Positions 7,442 to 15,627 of a stretch of DNA of 35,566 nt are shown here, piece by piece. Location: NCBI RefSeq assembly GCF_016900355.1, contig NZ_JACJKA010000030.1, positions 1 to 35,566 of the forward strand, written 5' to 3'. The notes below the pieces were generated by a model. It ran no database searches, had not been told where the DNA came from, and saw nothing but the letters and a program-made list of their open reading frames with translations. This DNA is from Bacteroides mediterraneensis (GTDB taxonomy: Bacteria > Bacteroidota > Bacteroidia > Bacteroidales > Bacteroidaceae). Positions within the stretch are counted from its first letter, which is position 1; each line of letters starts with the position of its first letter. The position numbers and the translations under genes were made by a program.

Positions 7442-8677
7442 ATGAGAAAGACTTTATTGGCTGTCGCCGCTTTTTCCACTGCCTTGTTAGTAGGATGTGG
7501 CAACTCAGAATCGGTCACCGTGACGATATCGAATCCTTTGGACATGGAACGGACGGGAGAGATGGTAGAAGTCCCTGTAGACGATATTTATGAGCAGTTG
7601 AACCTGGCCGATACGGCCCAGTTTGTCATTTACGATGAAAAAGCCCAGGAAGTTCCTTATCAGCTCACTTACGACGACAAGGTAGTATTTCCGGTCTCTA
7701 TAGCTTCCAATGCTTCTGTGAACTATACCATACAGCAGGGTACTCCCGGTATCGTCAATACGGTGGTGTATGGACGTTATTATCCGGAACGCCTGGACGA
7801 CATTGCCTGGGAGAATGACCGTGCTGCCTATCGGGCATACGGTCCGGCCTTGCAAAGAAGTGGGGAAAAAGCCTATGGATACGACGTCTTTACCAAAAAT
7901 ACAGAAGACTTGGTGGTAGAAGACCGTTATGCCATGGAACTGGATTCTATGGCATGGGTGCAAATCAATGCACTACGTGATGCGGGCAAGAAGGAAGCGG
8001 CCGACAGCCTGGTGCGTACGATTTCGTATCATGTGGACCATGGAAACGGAATGGACTGCTATGCGGTAGGTCCTACGTTGGGAGGGGGTACGTCTGCCTT
8101 GATGCCGGATTCTACGATTGTCTATCCGTATTGCTACAAGGACTATGAGATTCTGGACAACGGACCGCTGCGTTTCACGGTCAAGCTCGTGTTTAATCCG
8201 CTGGTGGTGAAGAATGACTCGAATGTGATAGAAACCCGTATTATCCAGTTGGACAAAGGTTCTCAGCTGAATAAGACTACGGTGACTTATGATTATCTGA
8301 CACAAACTACCCCCGTGGCCGCCGGGCTGGTGTTGCATGCAGCCAATCCGAAAGGCTATATGTATGACGCTTCTGCGGGATATATTGCTTATGCCGACCC
8401 GACCACAGAACCCCATTCTGACAATGGGATTGTATATGTAGGTGCCGTGTTCCCTGAAGCAGTACAGACTCGCGTGCAACTGTTCAACAAACCTGTGGGC
8501 GATGCCTTAGGGCATGTGTTGGGAATATGTGACTATGAAGCAGGCAATGAGTTTGTCTATTACTGGGGCTCCGGATGGAGCAAATACGGTTTCTCGAAAG
8601 CGGACGACTGGAACAAGTACCTGAAAGACTATGCACAGAAGGTACGCAATCCGCTGACGGTGAGCATCCAGAAATAA
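7442..8677 (+). CDS. DUF4861-family lipoprotein
   Basis: The 411-residue protein has a lipoprotein signal (LLVGC, Cys19). The residues after the cysteine (GNSES) lack a strong acidic block, so periplasmic placement is more likely than surface export. The body is beta-rich: an N-terminal part with VTISNPLDMERTGEMVEVP, then a main domain with DRAAYRAYGPALQ, YHVDHGNGMDCYAVGPTLGGG and a C-terminal YYWGSGWSKYGF segment. I recognise this as the DUF4861 family, often found beside kduI/kduD genes in Bacteroidetes. The conserved His/Asp/Gly-rich centre suggests an enzyme acting on a uronate-containing sugar, but the activity is unknown to me. I start at ATG 7442 because the preceding frame lies inside the terminator hairpin. 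Expression may depend on read-through from kduD. Confidence 0.8.
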   Translation: MRKTLLAVAAFSTALLVGCGNSESVTVTISNPLDMERTGEMVEVPVDDIYEQLNLADTAQFVIYDEKAQEVPYQLTYDDKVVFPVSIASNASVNYTIQQGTPGIVNTVVYGRYYPERLDDIAWENDRAAYRAYGPALQRSGEKAYGYDVFTKNTEDLVVEDRYAMELDSMAWVQINALRDAGKKEAADSLVRTISYHVDHGNGMDCYAVGPTLGGGTSALMPDSTIVYPYCYKDYEILDNGPLRFTVKLVFNPLVVKNDSNVIETRIIQLDKGSQLNKTTVTYDYLTQTTPVAAGLVLHAANPKGYMYDASAGYIAYADPTTEPHSDNGIVYVGAVFPEAVQTRVQLFNKPVGDALGHVLGICDYEAGNEFVYYWGSGWSKYGFSKADDWNKYLKDYAQKVRNPLTVSIQK

Positions 8678-8703
8678 CAGACTGCTGTTATTAGGAAGAA
8701 GAA

Positions 8704-8757
8704 ATACAGAAAAAGCGCAGGGTAAACGTGGAGGTTTGCCTTGCGCTTTTTCTGTAT
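8704..8757. terminator. Bidirectional terminator between convergent genes
   Basis: Bases 8704-8727 pair with 8734-8757 around a 6-nt loop. The two imperfections are G-U wobbles in the plus-strand RNA but A-C mismatches in the minus-strand RNA, so it is a better hairpin for the DUF4861 transcript. A/T runs sit inside the arms. It also lies at the 3' end of the deacetylase gene and overlaps its stop codon by one base. Confidence 0.85.
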
Positions 8758-9368
8758 CAGGGAAATACCTTGAATTCGTATCCTTGCTTCAAGAGCCATT
8801 CAATGGAACGGGGAAGGGCATATTTCAGGTTGTTTTCCGACTTCAGGGAATCGTGAAACGTGATAATGGAACCGTTTCGGACGTACTTCTTGACTTTCTC
8901 AAACACCTGCGGACCGTTGAGCCGCTTGCTGTAATCACGCGTCACCAAATCCCACATCACAATCTGGTATTTCTTTTTCAACACATGATACTGCATCCAG
9001 CGCATGTGTCCGTGAGGAGGGCGGAAAAGGTTCGTGTGCAGGTAAGCGTCGGCCTTGTCCGTATTGGCCAGGTAATTCTGGCTCAGAAACTCAAATCCCC
9101 GGATGTGATTGAAGGTATGGTTGCCGATGCGGTGTCCCCGTTCCACCACCATCTGGTATTCCTTCGGGTGTTTCCGTACGTTGTCGCCTACCATGAAGAA
9201 AGTCGCTTTGATGTGATATTTGTCCAACAAGTCGAGCACCCAGGGTGTGATGTCGGGTATCGGACCGTCGTCAAACGTCAGATACACCGCTTTCTCGGTC
9301 TTGTCCATGCGCCATAGAGCCTTTGGGTACAGCAGACGGATGAATTGGGGAGGTTGTTCGATGAACAT
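8757..9368 (-). CDS. Polysaccharide deacetylase (NodB-domain, CE4)
   Basis: This 203-residue protein is almost entirely a NodB homology domain, which removes N- or O-acetyl groups from polysaccharides with a divalent metal. The five CE4 motifs can be followed: TFDDGP (residues 31-36, metal and base Asp33/Asp34), HTFNH (His84, His88), FRPPHG near 113-118, DLVTRDY, and ITFHDS near the end. I take ATG 9368 as start; a longer frame back to 9428 runs into the terminator hairpin of the upstream gene. With this start there is no signal peptide, although residues 1-20 are fairly hydrophobic and aromatic. The target could be peptidoglycan GlcNAc or a capsule sugar; context does not decide. It is a single gene between two terminators. 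Confidence 0.88.
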   Translation of the reverse strand: MFIEQPPQFIRLLYPKALWRMDKTEKAVYLTFDDGPIPDITPWVLDLLDKYHIKATFFMVGDNVRKHPKEYQMVVERGHRIGNHTFNHIRGFEFLSQNYLANTDKADAYLHTNLFRPPHGHMRWMQYHVLKKKYQIVMWDLVTRDYSKRLNGPQVFEKVKKYVRNGSIITFHDSLKSENNLKYALPRSIEWLLKQGYEFKVFP

Positions 9369-9412
9369 GCTTTCGTTCTTGTTTAAAAGGTTGTGTAATA
9401 TCTGGAAACCAG

Positions 9413-9480
9413 TCGAAAAAAATGTCATTCCGAACTCGCAGAAAGTAAATTTGCTTTTGCTGCGTTCTGAATGACATTTT
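9413..9480 (-). terminator. Intrinsic terminator of the DUF2723 gene
   Basis: AAAATGTCATTC (9419-9430) is an exact inverted copy of GAATGACATTTT (9469-9480), and inner GAAC/GTTC and GCAG/CTGC segments extend the stem. On the minus strand it is followed by seven T, so it should stop transcription leaving the DUF2723 gene. Confidence 0.8.
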
Positions 9481-9512
9481 GTATCTGAAGTGACACAGCG
9501 GTCAGTATCGGT

Positions 9513-12500
9513 TTACTGAGCCTGTGTGCTGGTTCCTACCCGTTGTTCCAATAGTTTGTACAGCTGGTCGAATTTCTGTGCATAATGCACGGCAGAATCG
9601 ATTTCTTTTCCGGTCTTGCTGTCTTTGATGGTAGCCAGCGTCTTGCATACATCGTCCAAAATGTAGAAATAACGCATGCAGTTCTCGTAAGAGCTGGCAA
9701 AGCGGGTGTCATCCAGACTTAGGTACCAAGTGGCATATTCCACCGCATTGTTGGCCAGTTCGTTGAGAATCTTTTCCGCTTTCTGTGTCTGTCCCAATGC
9801 CAGGTAGTTGTCGGCCATTTCCTTGGAGCTGCTCATCACGTAATCGTGAGGAACGGTAGTAGAAGGAATGACCTTCTCGCAATAGTCGAGGGCTTTTAAA
9901 GCCTTGTCCTTCTTGCCTTCCTTGATCAGCTGGCTGGTCAGCTGCACGAACATGCGGCGGTGTGTGTCGCACATGCGCAGTACCGTTTCATCCAGATAGA
10001 TGTTCGGATTGTCGATGCCGCCGAACTTGAACTTGTGCATCAGGTTGTCGTACATCTTTTCGCTGTCCAGACGTCTGCCCAGTTGCGCGTTGTTGAACGG
10101 AGTAATGCGGTAGGCCAGACCTTCCTGCAGGAAGTTGTCGGTCAGGTTCAGGTGGTTTTCCGAGCCTACGGTGATGGCCATGTACATCGGGCGTTCCCAG
10201 TTGGTATTGGCCAGCATTTCCAGCATCATCAGTTCACTCTTGTACAGCACCCGTTTGCCTTTCAGCGAAATGTGCATATAATCAGGAATGGAATCAGGCG
10301 TCAGCATGCCCGAGCGTTTGATGGCTTCCTTGTCCAGCTTGATAACGATACTGTCGGTCGGAATCATCTGCAAGTCTTCTTTCGGTGAGCGTACCCAGTG
10401 TTCCAGAATGTTCTTCAGTTCGTACGGGTTGTCTCCGAACTCCTTGGCAGCTTCTTCCGGGTTCTTTTTGTAGAATTCCAATACCGTAGGCATGGCATCC
10501 GGGCGTATATATACGGCTTCGTTGTGGCCGGATACATAGTCGATTCGTTCCCAGTTGATAGGTACTGATGGAGAATCGTAGGCCGGACGGCGCATCTGGT
10601 CGATGTACCAGTCGGTCTGCAGGTAACTCAGGTTGCAGACACGTACATCCGTGCGCACGCCTTCCGTTTCCTGGTTGTACCACAAGGGGAAAGTATCATT
10701 GTCACCGTTGGTGAAGAGAATCGGATTTCCTTTGTCCGGAACGGAGTTCAGGTAGTTCTGTCCGAAGTCACGGCATGTATAGCGGCCGCTGCGGTCGTGG
10801 TCGTCCCAAGTCTGGCTGACCATCTGTATCGGTACCAGCAAGCAAACGATGCTGGCCAGGATGGCCGCAGGCTTTTCGTTGATTTTCTTGCTCAGATATT
10901 CCGCGATGGCCGCTACTCCCAGTCCAATCCAGATGGCGAACGCATAGAAGGAACCTGCATACGCATAATCTCGTTCACGCGGCTGTTGCGGTGTCTGGTT
11001 CAGGTAAAGCACGATGGCCAGTCCGGTCATGAAGAAGAGGAAGAATACCACCCAGAATTGCTGGATACCTTTTTCGCCTCTGTAAGCCTGCCAGAACAGA
11101 CCGATAAGTCCCAAAATTAACGGCAGACAGTAGAACACGTTGTGACCTTTGTTGTTCTTCAGCTCGCTCGGAAGCAGAGACTGGTCGCCTATCAGCATGT
11201 TGTCGATGAACGGGATACCGGTAATCCAGTTGCCATGTTCAATTTCTCCCTGGCCCTGGATGTCGTTCTGACGTCCGGCAAAGTTCCACATGAAGTAACG
11301 CCAGTACATGTAGTTCAGCTGGTAGATAAAGGAGAACTTGATGTTGTCCCACTGCGTCGGAATCTTGACCATAATCATCTCGCCGCACTGGTCGTAAGGC
11401 ACCTGACGTCCTTCCACGCCGCCCAGCCAGTCTTCATAGGCCTGTGCATGCACGTCGCTGTACATACGCGGGAACAGCATGTTCTGTGCATATTTGTATT
11501 CCGTCTTGTGACGGACGATTTCGTAGCTGTCTTTTTCGTCCGGACGTTCCTTTTCTTTCCGCTGGTAAACCGGAGCCCCTTCTTCCACGTCGTACACGCA
11601 GCCCCCTTCCGTCGGTTTCAAAGCCGGTTTGGAAGCATAAGTCTGTCCGTAGAACAGCGGGCGGGTACCATACTGCTCACGTCCCAGGTATTCACCCAGC
11701 GTGAAGATATCCTCCGGAGAGTTCTGGTCCATCGGCGTGTTGGCCGAAGAACGGATGACGATGACGGCATACGAAGAATAGCCCACAACAATCATCATCA
11801 TGGCCAGCAGGCTGGTGTTCAGCGTACGGGCACTGACGCGGTATTTCTCGCTGAGGTTGGCAAAGAGGTAAATAGCCAGAATTGCCAGCACGATTACACC
11901 GATGAACACACTGCTCCATCCGTGTCCGTAGAACGGAATACCCAACAGGCCTACCGTAGTGAGGAAGGAGATGTTCATCCGCTTGCGGCTTTTCACCGTG
12001 TAGCTTTCGTATACACCCCAGATGATGCTTGCGGCCAGGACAATCATGTAGACAATGACACCCGTGTTGAAAGGCATGCCGAAGTCGTTGACAAACAGCA
12101 GTTCAAACCATCCGCCCACTTTCACGATGCCCGGTACGATGCCGTAGAGTACTACCGCAACCAATACCATGGAACCAATCAGGGCAATCAGACTGCCTTT
12201 CAGGTTAGCTTTGGGGTTTTTCTTGTAGTAATATACCAGTACAATGGCCGGAATACAAAGCAGGTTCAGCAGGTGTACGCCGATAGACAATCCTGTGAGA
12301 TAGGCAATCAGAATCAGCCAGCGGTCGCTGTGAGGTTCGGTGGCCCGGTTTTCCCATTTTAGAATCAGCCAGAATACGAGGGCCGTGAACAAGCTGGAGT
12401 ACGCATATACTTCTCCTTCCACGGCACTGAACCAGAAGGTGTCGCTCCACGTATAAGCCAGGGCACCTACCACTCCCGAACCCATGATGGCAATCAGTTT

Positions 12501-12845
12501 ACCCGTTGTCATCTGGTTTTCATCGGGGCAAATCAGTTTCTTGGCCAGGCAAGTGATGCTCCAGAACAAGAACAGGATACACGCGGCGCTCATCAGGGCA
12601 CTCATGGTGTTGACCATACGGGCCACCTGTGTGGCATCACTGGCAAACTGACTGAACAAATTGGCGGTCAGCATGAAGAAAGGTGCGCCGGGCGGATGTC
12701 CCACCTCCAGCTTATATCCGGTAGTAATGAATTCCGGACAGTCCCAGAAGCTGGCTGTCGGTTCGATGGTCATGCAGTAAGTGAATGCGGCCACCGCAAA
12801 AGTGAGCCAGCCAACCAGGTTGTTAATCTTGTTGTACTGTTTCAT
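9513..12845 (-). CDS. DUF2723 family polytopic membrane protein (TMEM260-like, putative protein O-mannosyltransferase)
   Basis: The 1110-residue protein has about a dozen hydrophobic segments in its first 680 residues, then a large soluble C-terminal part. The N-terminal signature ASFWDCPEF puts Asp35 and Glu38 in the first extracytoplasmic loop, followed by EVGHPPGAPFF with His50. This matches the DUF2723 family and resembles the acidic first loop of GT-C glycosyltransferases. The C-terminal region has a TPR-like segment (KKDKALKALDYCEKVIP, then ALGQTQKAEKILNEL). Human TMEM260, which shares DUF2723 plus TPR, is a reported protein O-mannosyltransferase, so O-mannosylation of periplasmic or surface proteins is a reasonable inference, not proven here. 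It is monocistronic with a -7 element 36 bases upstream and its own terminator. Confidence 0.88.
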   Translation of the reverse strand: MKQYNKINNLVGWLTFAVAAFTYCMTIEPTASFWDCPEFITTGYKLEVGHPPGAPFFMLTANLFSQFASDATQVARMVNTMSALMSAACILFLFWSITCLAKKLICPDENQMTTGKLIAIMGSGVVGALAYTWSDTFWFSAVEGEVYAYSSLFTALVFWLILKWENRATEPHSDRWLILIAYLTGLSIGVHLLNLLCIPAIVLVYYYKKNPKANLKGSLIALIGSMVLVAVVLYGIVPGIVKVGGWFELLFVNDFGMPFNTGVIVYMIVLAASIIWGVYESYTVKSRKRMNISFLTTVGLLGIPFYGHGWSSVFIGVIVLAILAIYLFANLSEKYRVSARTLNTSLLAMMMIVVGYSSYAVIVIRSSANTPMDQNSPEDIFTLGEYLGREQYGTRPLFYGQTYASKPALKPTEGGCVYDVEEGAPVYQRKEKERPDEKDSYEIVRHKTEYKYAQNMLFPRMYSDVHAQAYEDWLGGVEGRQVPYDQCGEMIMVKIPTQWDNIKFSFIYQLNYMYWRYFMWNFAGRQNDIQGQGEIEHGNWITGIPFIDNMLIGDQSLLPSELKNNKGHNVFYCLPLILGLIGLFWQAYRGEKGIQQFWVVFFLFFMTGLAIVLYLNQTPQQPRERDYAYAGSFYAFAIWIGLGVAAIAEYLSKKINEKPAAILASIVCLLVPIQMVSQTWDDHDRSGRYTCRDFGQNYLNSVPDKGNPILFTNGDNDTFPLWYNQETEGVRTDVRVCNLSYLQTDWYIDQMRRPAYDSPSVPINWERIDYVSGHNEAVYIRPDAMPTVLEFYKKNPEEAAKEFGDNPYELKNILEHWVRSPKEDLQMIPTDSIVIKLDKEAIKRSGMLTPDSIPDYMHISLKGKRVLYKSELMMLEMLANTNWERPMYMAITVGSENHLNLTDNFLQEGLAYRITPFNNAQLGRRLDSEKMYDNLMHKFKFGGIDNPNIYLDETVLRMCDTHRRMFVQLTSQLIKEGKKDKALKALDYCEKVIPSTTVPHDYVMSSSKEMADNYLALGQTQKAEKILNELANNAVEYATWYLSLDDTRFASSYENCMRYFYILDDVCKTLATIKDSKTGKEIDSAVHYAQKFDQLYKLLEQRVGTSTQAQ

Positions 12846-12880
12846 GAATTATTTTAGTTTCTCGTTAAAATTCAATGCGG

Positions 12881-12888
12881 CAAAGATA
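12881..12888 (-). promoter_or_regulatory. Candidate promoter of the DUF2723 gene (-7 element)
   Basis: TATCTTTG on the minus strand is a very good Bacteroides -7 element, giving a leader of about 30 bases to the ATG at 12845. Possible TTG boxes upstream are at 16 and 23 bases, neither ideal. Confidence 0.5.
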
Positions 12889-12955
12889 GCAAACATTTAC
12901 TAATCAAGTCCCAAAAGTAAATGATAATGTTGCAAAAGGCGTTAAAAGCGGCCCT

Positions 12956-13723
12956 TTACTCTTCATGATGATGGCATTTCAGGATGCGGTGAGGCAGATT
13001 GCCATGTCCTAACAGTTCGATGGGGCATTCAAAATGCGTTTCCAGCCATTCGGCGGAGACCTCCGTATCCGGATGATAGTCGAGTGTGCCGTTCACGCAC
13101 GCCACACTTTTCACGTTTTGCAGGATGGTGCCGATGTCGTGGCTCACCAGTACGATGGCCCGTTCCTTGTTGATTTCCTCCAACAGGGAGTAAAGCCGTG
13201 CTTCAAACCGCTTGTCGATGTACGTGTTGGGTTCGTCTAAGATTACCACTTTGGGGTTGGAAACCAGTGCGCGGCCCAACAGTGCCCGTTGCAGTTGTCC
13301 GCCGCTCAGTTGGCCGATGGCCCTTTGCTCCAGTCCTTCCAGTCCCATGCGGGCAATGATGCGTCGTACTTCCTCGTGCTGTGCCTTGGTGAAAGAACGG
13401 AACAATGATTTCTGTTTGTTCAGTCCGGACAGCACCACTTCGTAGACCGAAATCGGGAATTTCTTGTCGATGCGGTTGTATTGGGGCAGGTAGCCCATGG
13501 CGATTTCGTCCACCTCTTTTCCGTCTTCGAAAAACTGGATGTGGCCGGAAGTGGGTTTCAGGAGGCCCAGTATGATTTTCATCAACGTGGTTTTTCCCCC
13601 TCCGTTGGGTCCGATTACTCCCAAGAAGTCTTTCTCGGCAATTTCCAGGTTCACATTTTCCAAGACCTTCTTCTGGTCGTAGGCGGCGGATATTCCGGTC
13701 AGTCTGATAAGCGGTTGGTTCAT
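12956..13723 (-). CDS. Metal ABC transporter ATP-binding protein (ZnuC/MntB type)
   Basis: The 255-residue ATPase would energise uptake of a divalent metal, probably zinc or manganese. Walker A GPNGGGKTT is at 38-46, the Q-loop in GYLPQYNRID, signature LSGGQ at 139-143, Walker B VVILDEP at 159-165, and switch His195 in LVSHD. The segment after Walker B reads NTYID where relatives have TxGVD. The C-terminus ends in CHHHEE, a small His cluster. It starts 12 bases after the binding-protein gene, so the two are co-transcribed. The expected permease (ZnuB/MntA type) is absent: the next gene downstream is the unrelated DUF2723 protein behind its own promoter. Assignment to metal uptake rests mainly on the partner gene. 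Confidence 0.87.
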   Translation of the reverse strand: MNQPLIRLTGISAAYDQKKVLENVNLEIAEKDFLGVIGPNGGGKTTLMKIILGLLKPTSGHIQFFEDGKEVDEIAMGYLPQYNRIDKKFPISVYEVVLSGLNKQKSLFRSFTKAQHEEVRRIIARMGLEGLEQRAIGQLSGGQLQRALLGRALVSNPKVVILDEPNTYIDKRFEARLYSLLEEINKERAIVLVSHDIGTILQNVKSVACVNGTLDYHPDTEVSAEWLETHFECPIELLGHGNLPHRILKCHHHEE

Positions 13724-13735
13724 GGGCGGATTGTG

Positions 13736-14608
13736 TTATTGCTCGTTTTTGCTCAGCGATTGGGCGATGTGAATCATTTCCTTGGCCCAGTCGTAGGTGA
13801 GCGGGTTGATAGGTACGATTTTCAGGTGGAGCTGCTGTGCGATGACTTCGGCGTTGCGCTGGTCAAACTCCTGCTGCACGAACACCACCCGTACCTGTTT
13901 CTGCCGGCAGAGGTTCATCAGTTCCTGCAGATGCGTGGGCGAAGGCTCTTTTCCCCCCTCCTCGATGCTGATTTGCTGCAGGCTGTAGTCGCGGGCAAAA
14001 TAGCTCAGTGCCGGATGGTAAATCAGGAAACTCGGGTCGGCATTCGACAGGTAACGCTGCATTTCCCGTTCCGTACGGTCAATCACCCGCTGCATACTGT
14101 CCAGCCGGTGGCGGTAATATTCCTGGTTGTCCGGGTCAATTTCTGAAAGCGCCTTGCAGATATTGGCAGAGATGATGTGGGCATTCGGTATGGAGTTCCA
14201 GATATGCGGCTCCACTCCGTCGTGGTTTCCCTGCGTGTGGGCATGCGGATGTATTTCATGAATGAGGTCTACCCCTTGCGACATGTCGTAGAACGGCAGC
14301 TGGGGGGTATTGGCTTGCAGCCTTTCTATCCAGGCCTGTTCAAATCCGATGTGGCCGATGCGCAGGTACGCTTTGCTTCGTGCCAGGTCGACCAGCTGTT
14401 GCGGGGTAGGGTCGTACGTTTCCGGGTTTCCTCCCTTGGGCACGATGCTTACCACCTGAAACTTGTCTCCGGCAATGGCCTCCGTGAAGTAGCGCAGCGG
14501 CTCGATGGTGACGGTGAGGGTCTGTGTCCGGTTGTTTTCCCCGTTTCCTGCGCAGGCTGCGAGTGCCAGTGTCGTCAGCAGCAGGAAGATATATTTTTTG
14601 ATGTCCAT
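13736..14608 (-). CDS. Metal-binding ABC lipoprotein (ZnuA/TroA family)
   Basis: This 290-residue protein is the substrate-binding lipoprotein of a zinc/manganese-type ABC system. The signal ends in a LAAC lipobox (Cys19), with no acidic block after it, as expected for retention in the inner membrane. A His-rich loop (LIHEIHPHAHTQGNH) spans 115-129, as in zinc-specific members. Canonical ligands are partly altered: the usual GxxPHxY histidine is Glu63 (GGNPETYDP), His135 (EPHIW) and His198 (IYHPALSYFARDY) are kept, and the usual DPLG aspartate is Asn269 (PINPLTYDW). A long helix joins the two lobes. The gene leads a two-gene operon with the ATPase, behind a TAGCTTTG -7 element. Confidence 0.88.
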   Translation of the reverse strand: MDIKKYIFLLLTTLALAACAGNGENNRTQTLTVTIEPLRYFTEAIAGDKFQVVSIVPKGGNPETYDPTPQQLVDLARSKAYLRIGHIGFEQAWIERLQANTPQLPFYDMSQGVDLIHEIHPHAHTQGNHDGVEPHIWNSIPNAHIISANICKALSEIDPDNQEYYRHRLDSMQRVIDRTEREMQRYLSNADPSFLIYHPALSYFARDYSLQQISIEEGGKEPSPTHLQELMNLCRQKQVRVVFVQQEFDQRNAEVIAQQLHLKIVPINPLTYDWAKEMIHIAQSLSKNEQ

Positions 14609-14637
14609 ATATTCAGATGTTGGATAAGTATTCTTCG

Positions 14638-14645
14638 CAAAGCTA
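14638..14645 (-). promoter_or_regulatory. Candidate promoter of the metal ABC operon (-7 element)
   Basis: TAGCTTTG on the minus strand fits TAnnTTTG and would give a 24-base leader. The closest TTG upstream is 24 bases away, longer than usual. I see no obvious palindromic operator next to it. Confidence 0.45.
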
Positions 14646-14712
14646 CAAAATCTTTCCGAAGTCTGGAAACAAGGGTTGAAGTTTCCTGCGGGTGAAAAGG
14701 TTGAAAATGAAT

Positions 14713-14740
14713 AAAGGCCCTGTCTCTCGACAGAGCCTTT
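14713..14740 (-). terminator. Terminator of the barrel/coiled-coil operon
   Basis: On the minus strand AAAGGCTCTGTC (14729-14740) pairs with GACAGGGCCTTT (14713-14724) around GAGA, a 12-bp stem with one G-U pair and a stable tetraloop. The following bases are T-rich but interrupted. Confidence 0.65.
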
Positions 14741-14771
14741 GCCCCCTTAATAGTTACTCTACGTGTATCTA

Positions 14772-15518
14772 TTAAAACTTGAATCCAATTTTGAGGGTCG
14801 GAGCGGCCAGGATGGAATAGTTATGGCTATTGGCATCGAGGTTGCTCAGTCCTTCTTGCGGCTTGATCAAGCTGCGGTTGTAAGTGTAGGCAAACGGATC
14901 TACCTGTGCACCTACGAACAGACCGTCTGTGATGTAATATTCCACACCGCCGGTCAGTGCTCCGCGTACGTTGAATGCTTCGCCTACTGATTTACCCATG
15001 TTGTATTCATCGTCCGTAAACGAGACGTTACGTCCGTAGGCGTAACCTACCCGTGCTCCGGCATACAGATACAGACCATCGACTTTCGTCTTGAAGTAGC
15101 GATCCACTCCTGTATACACATTGAATTGCAGGAAGTTCTGATCGGCTATTGCGCCGTAGCTTGGTATATCACCCCATTCGAATGCTTCGTCGCTGTCGGC
15201 ACTTCCCGGCACGCCCGAATAACCCGGATGTTTGGTGATACTCATGCCTCCTCCCAATACCAGTTTCCATTCATCGAGGAAGAACCAGCCACCTTCGATT
15301 CCTACTTGCAGCGCCTTGTCATTCCAGTTGGTTGACTGGGCCTGGAATCCGTTGTAGCTGGGCAGAGTGCCTACGGCAGCATTCTGCATTACTGTATTGT
15401 TGTAACTTACGGTTGCTGCCACGGTAAAGTCGTTTTTCTGCGGACCTTTATCCTGGGCATTGGCTGTAAGTCCAATCATCGGGAGTGCGGCTAATATTAA
15501 AAGTTTACTGATTTTCAT
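14772..15518 (-). CDS. Outer-membrane beta-barrel protein
   Basis: The 248-residue protein has a clean signal peptide (cut near LTANA-Q at residue 21). Alternating aromatic/hydrophobic strands follow, for example ALQVGIEGGWFFL, WKLVLGGGMSI, GLYLYAGARVGYAYGR and LFVGAQVDPFAYTY. The end is LKIGFKF with terminal Phe, the C-terminal signal for barrel insertion. About eight to ten strands are expected from the length. I do not recognise a named family beyond small OmpA/PorT-like barrels. It lies 109 bases downstream of the coiled-coil surface lipoprotein, separated by an attenuator-like hairpin. The two probably form one unit in which the barrel may anchor or partner the lipoprotein; that is inference. 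Confidence 0.8.
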   Translation of the reverse strand: MKISKLLILAALPMIGLTANAQDKGPQKNDFTVAATVSYNNTVMQNAAVGTLPSYNGFQAQSTNWNDKALQVGIEGGWFFLDEWKLVLGGGMSITKHPGYSGVPGSADSDEAFEWGDIPSYGAIADQNFLQFNVYTGVDRYFKTKVDGLYLYAGARVGYAYGRNVSFTDDEYNMGKSVGEAFNVRGALTGGVEYYITDGLFVGAQVDPFAYTYNRSLIKPQEGLSNLDANSHNYSILAAPTLKIGFKF

Positions 15519-15551
15519 ATGATTCTGTTTTGTTGTTGGTTTATCTTCGGA

Positions 15552-15576
15552 AAAGGAGGAGGCTGGCTCCTCCTTT
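15552..15576 (-). terminator. Intra-operon hairpin (attenuator-like)
   Basis: AAAGGAGGAG (15552-15561) pairs with CTCCTCCTTT (15567-15576) around a 5-nt loop. On the minus strand four T follow. It sits between the coiled-coil lipoprotein and barrel genes and may reduce barrel expression relative to the lipoprotein. Confidence 0.6.
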
Positions 15577-15627
15577 CCTCAGATTATAAACTTTTTGCTA
15601 TTAGCTTCTTGGTTTAGGAAAGCTTGC

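Noticed and set aside
11142..12362. 406-codon plus-strand open frame inside the DUF2723 gene
   Set aside because: It is antisense to a clearly conserved protein and its translation is rich in His, Gln and Val with no domain pattern. Such long shadow frames arise from the codon bias of the real gene.
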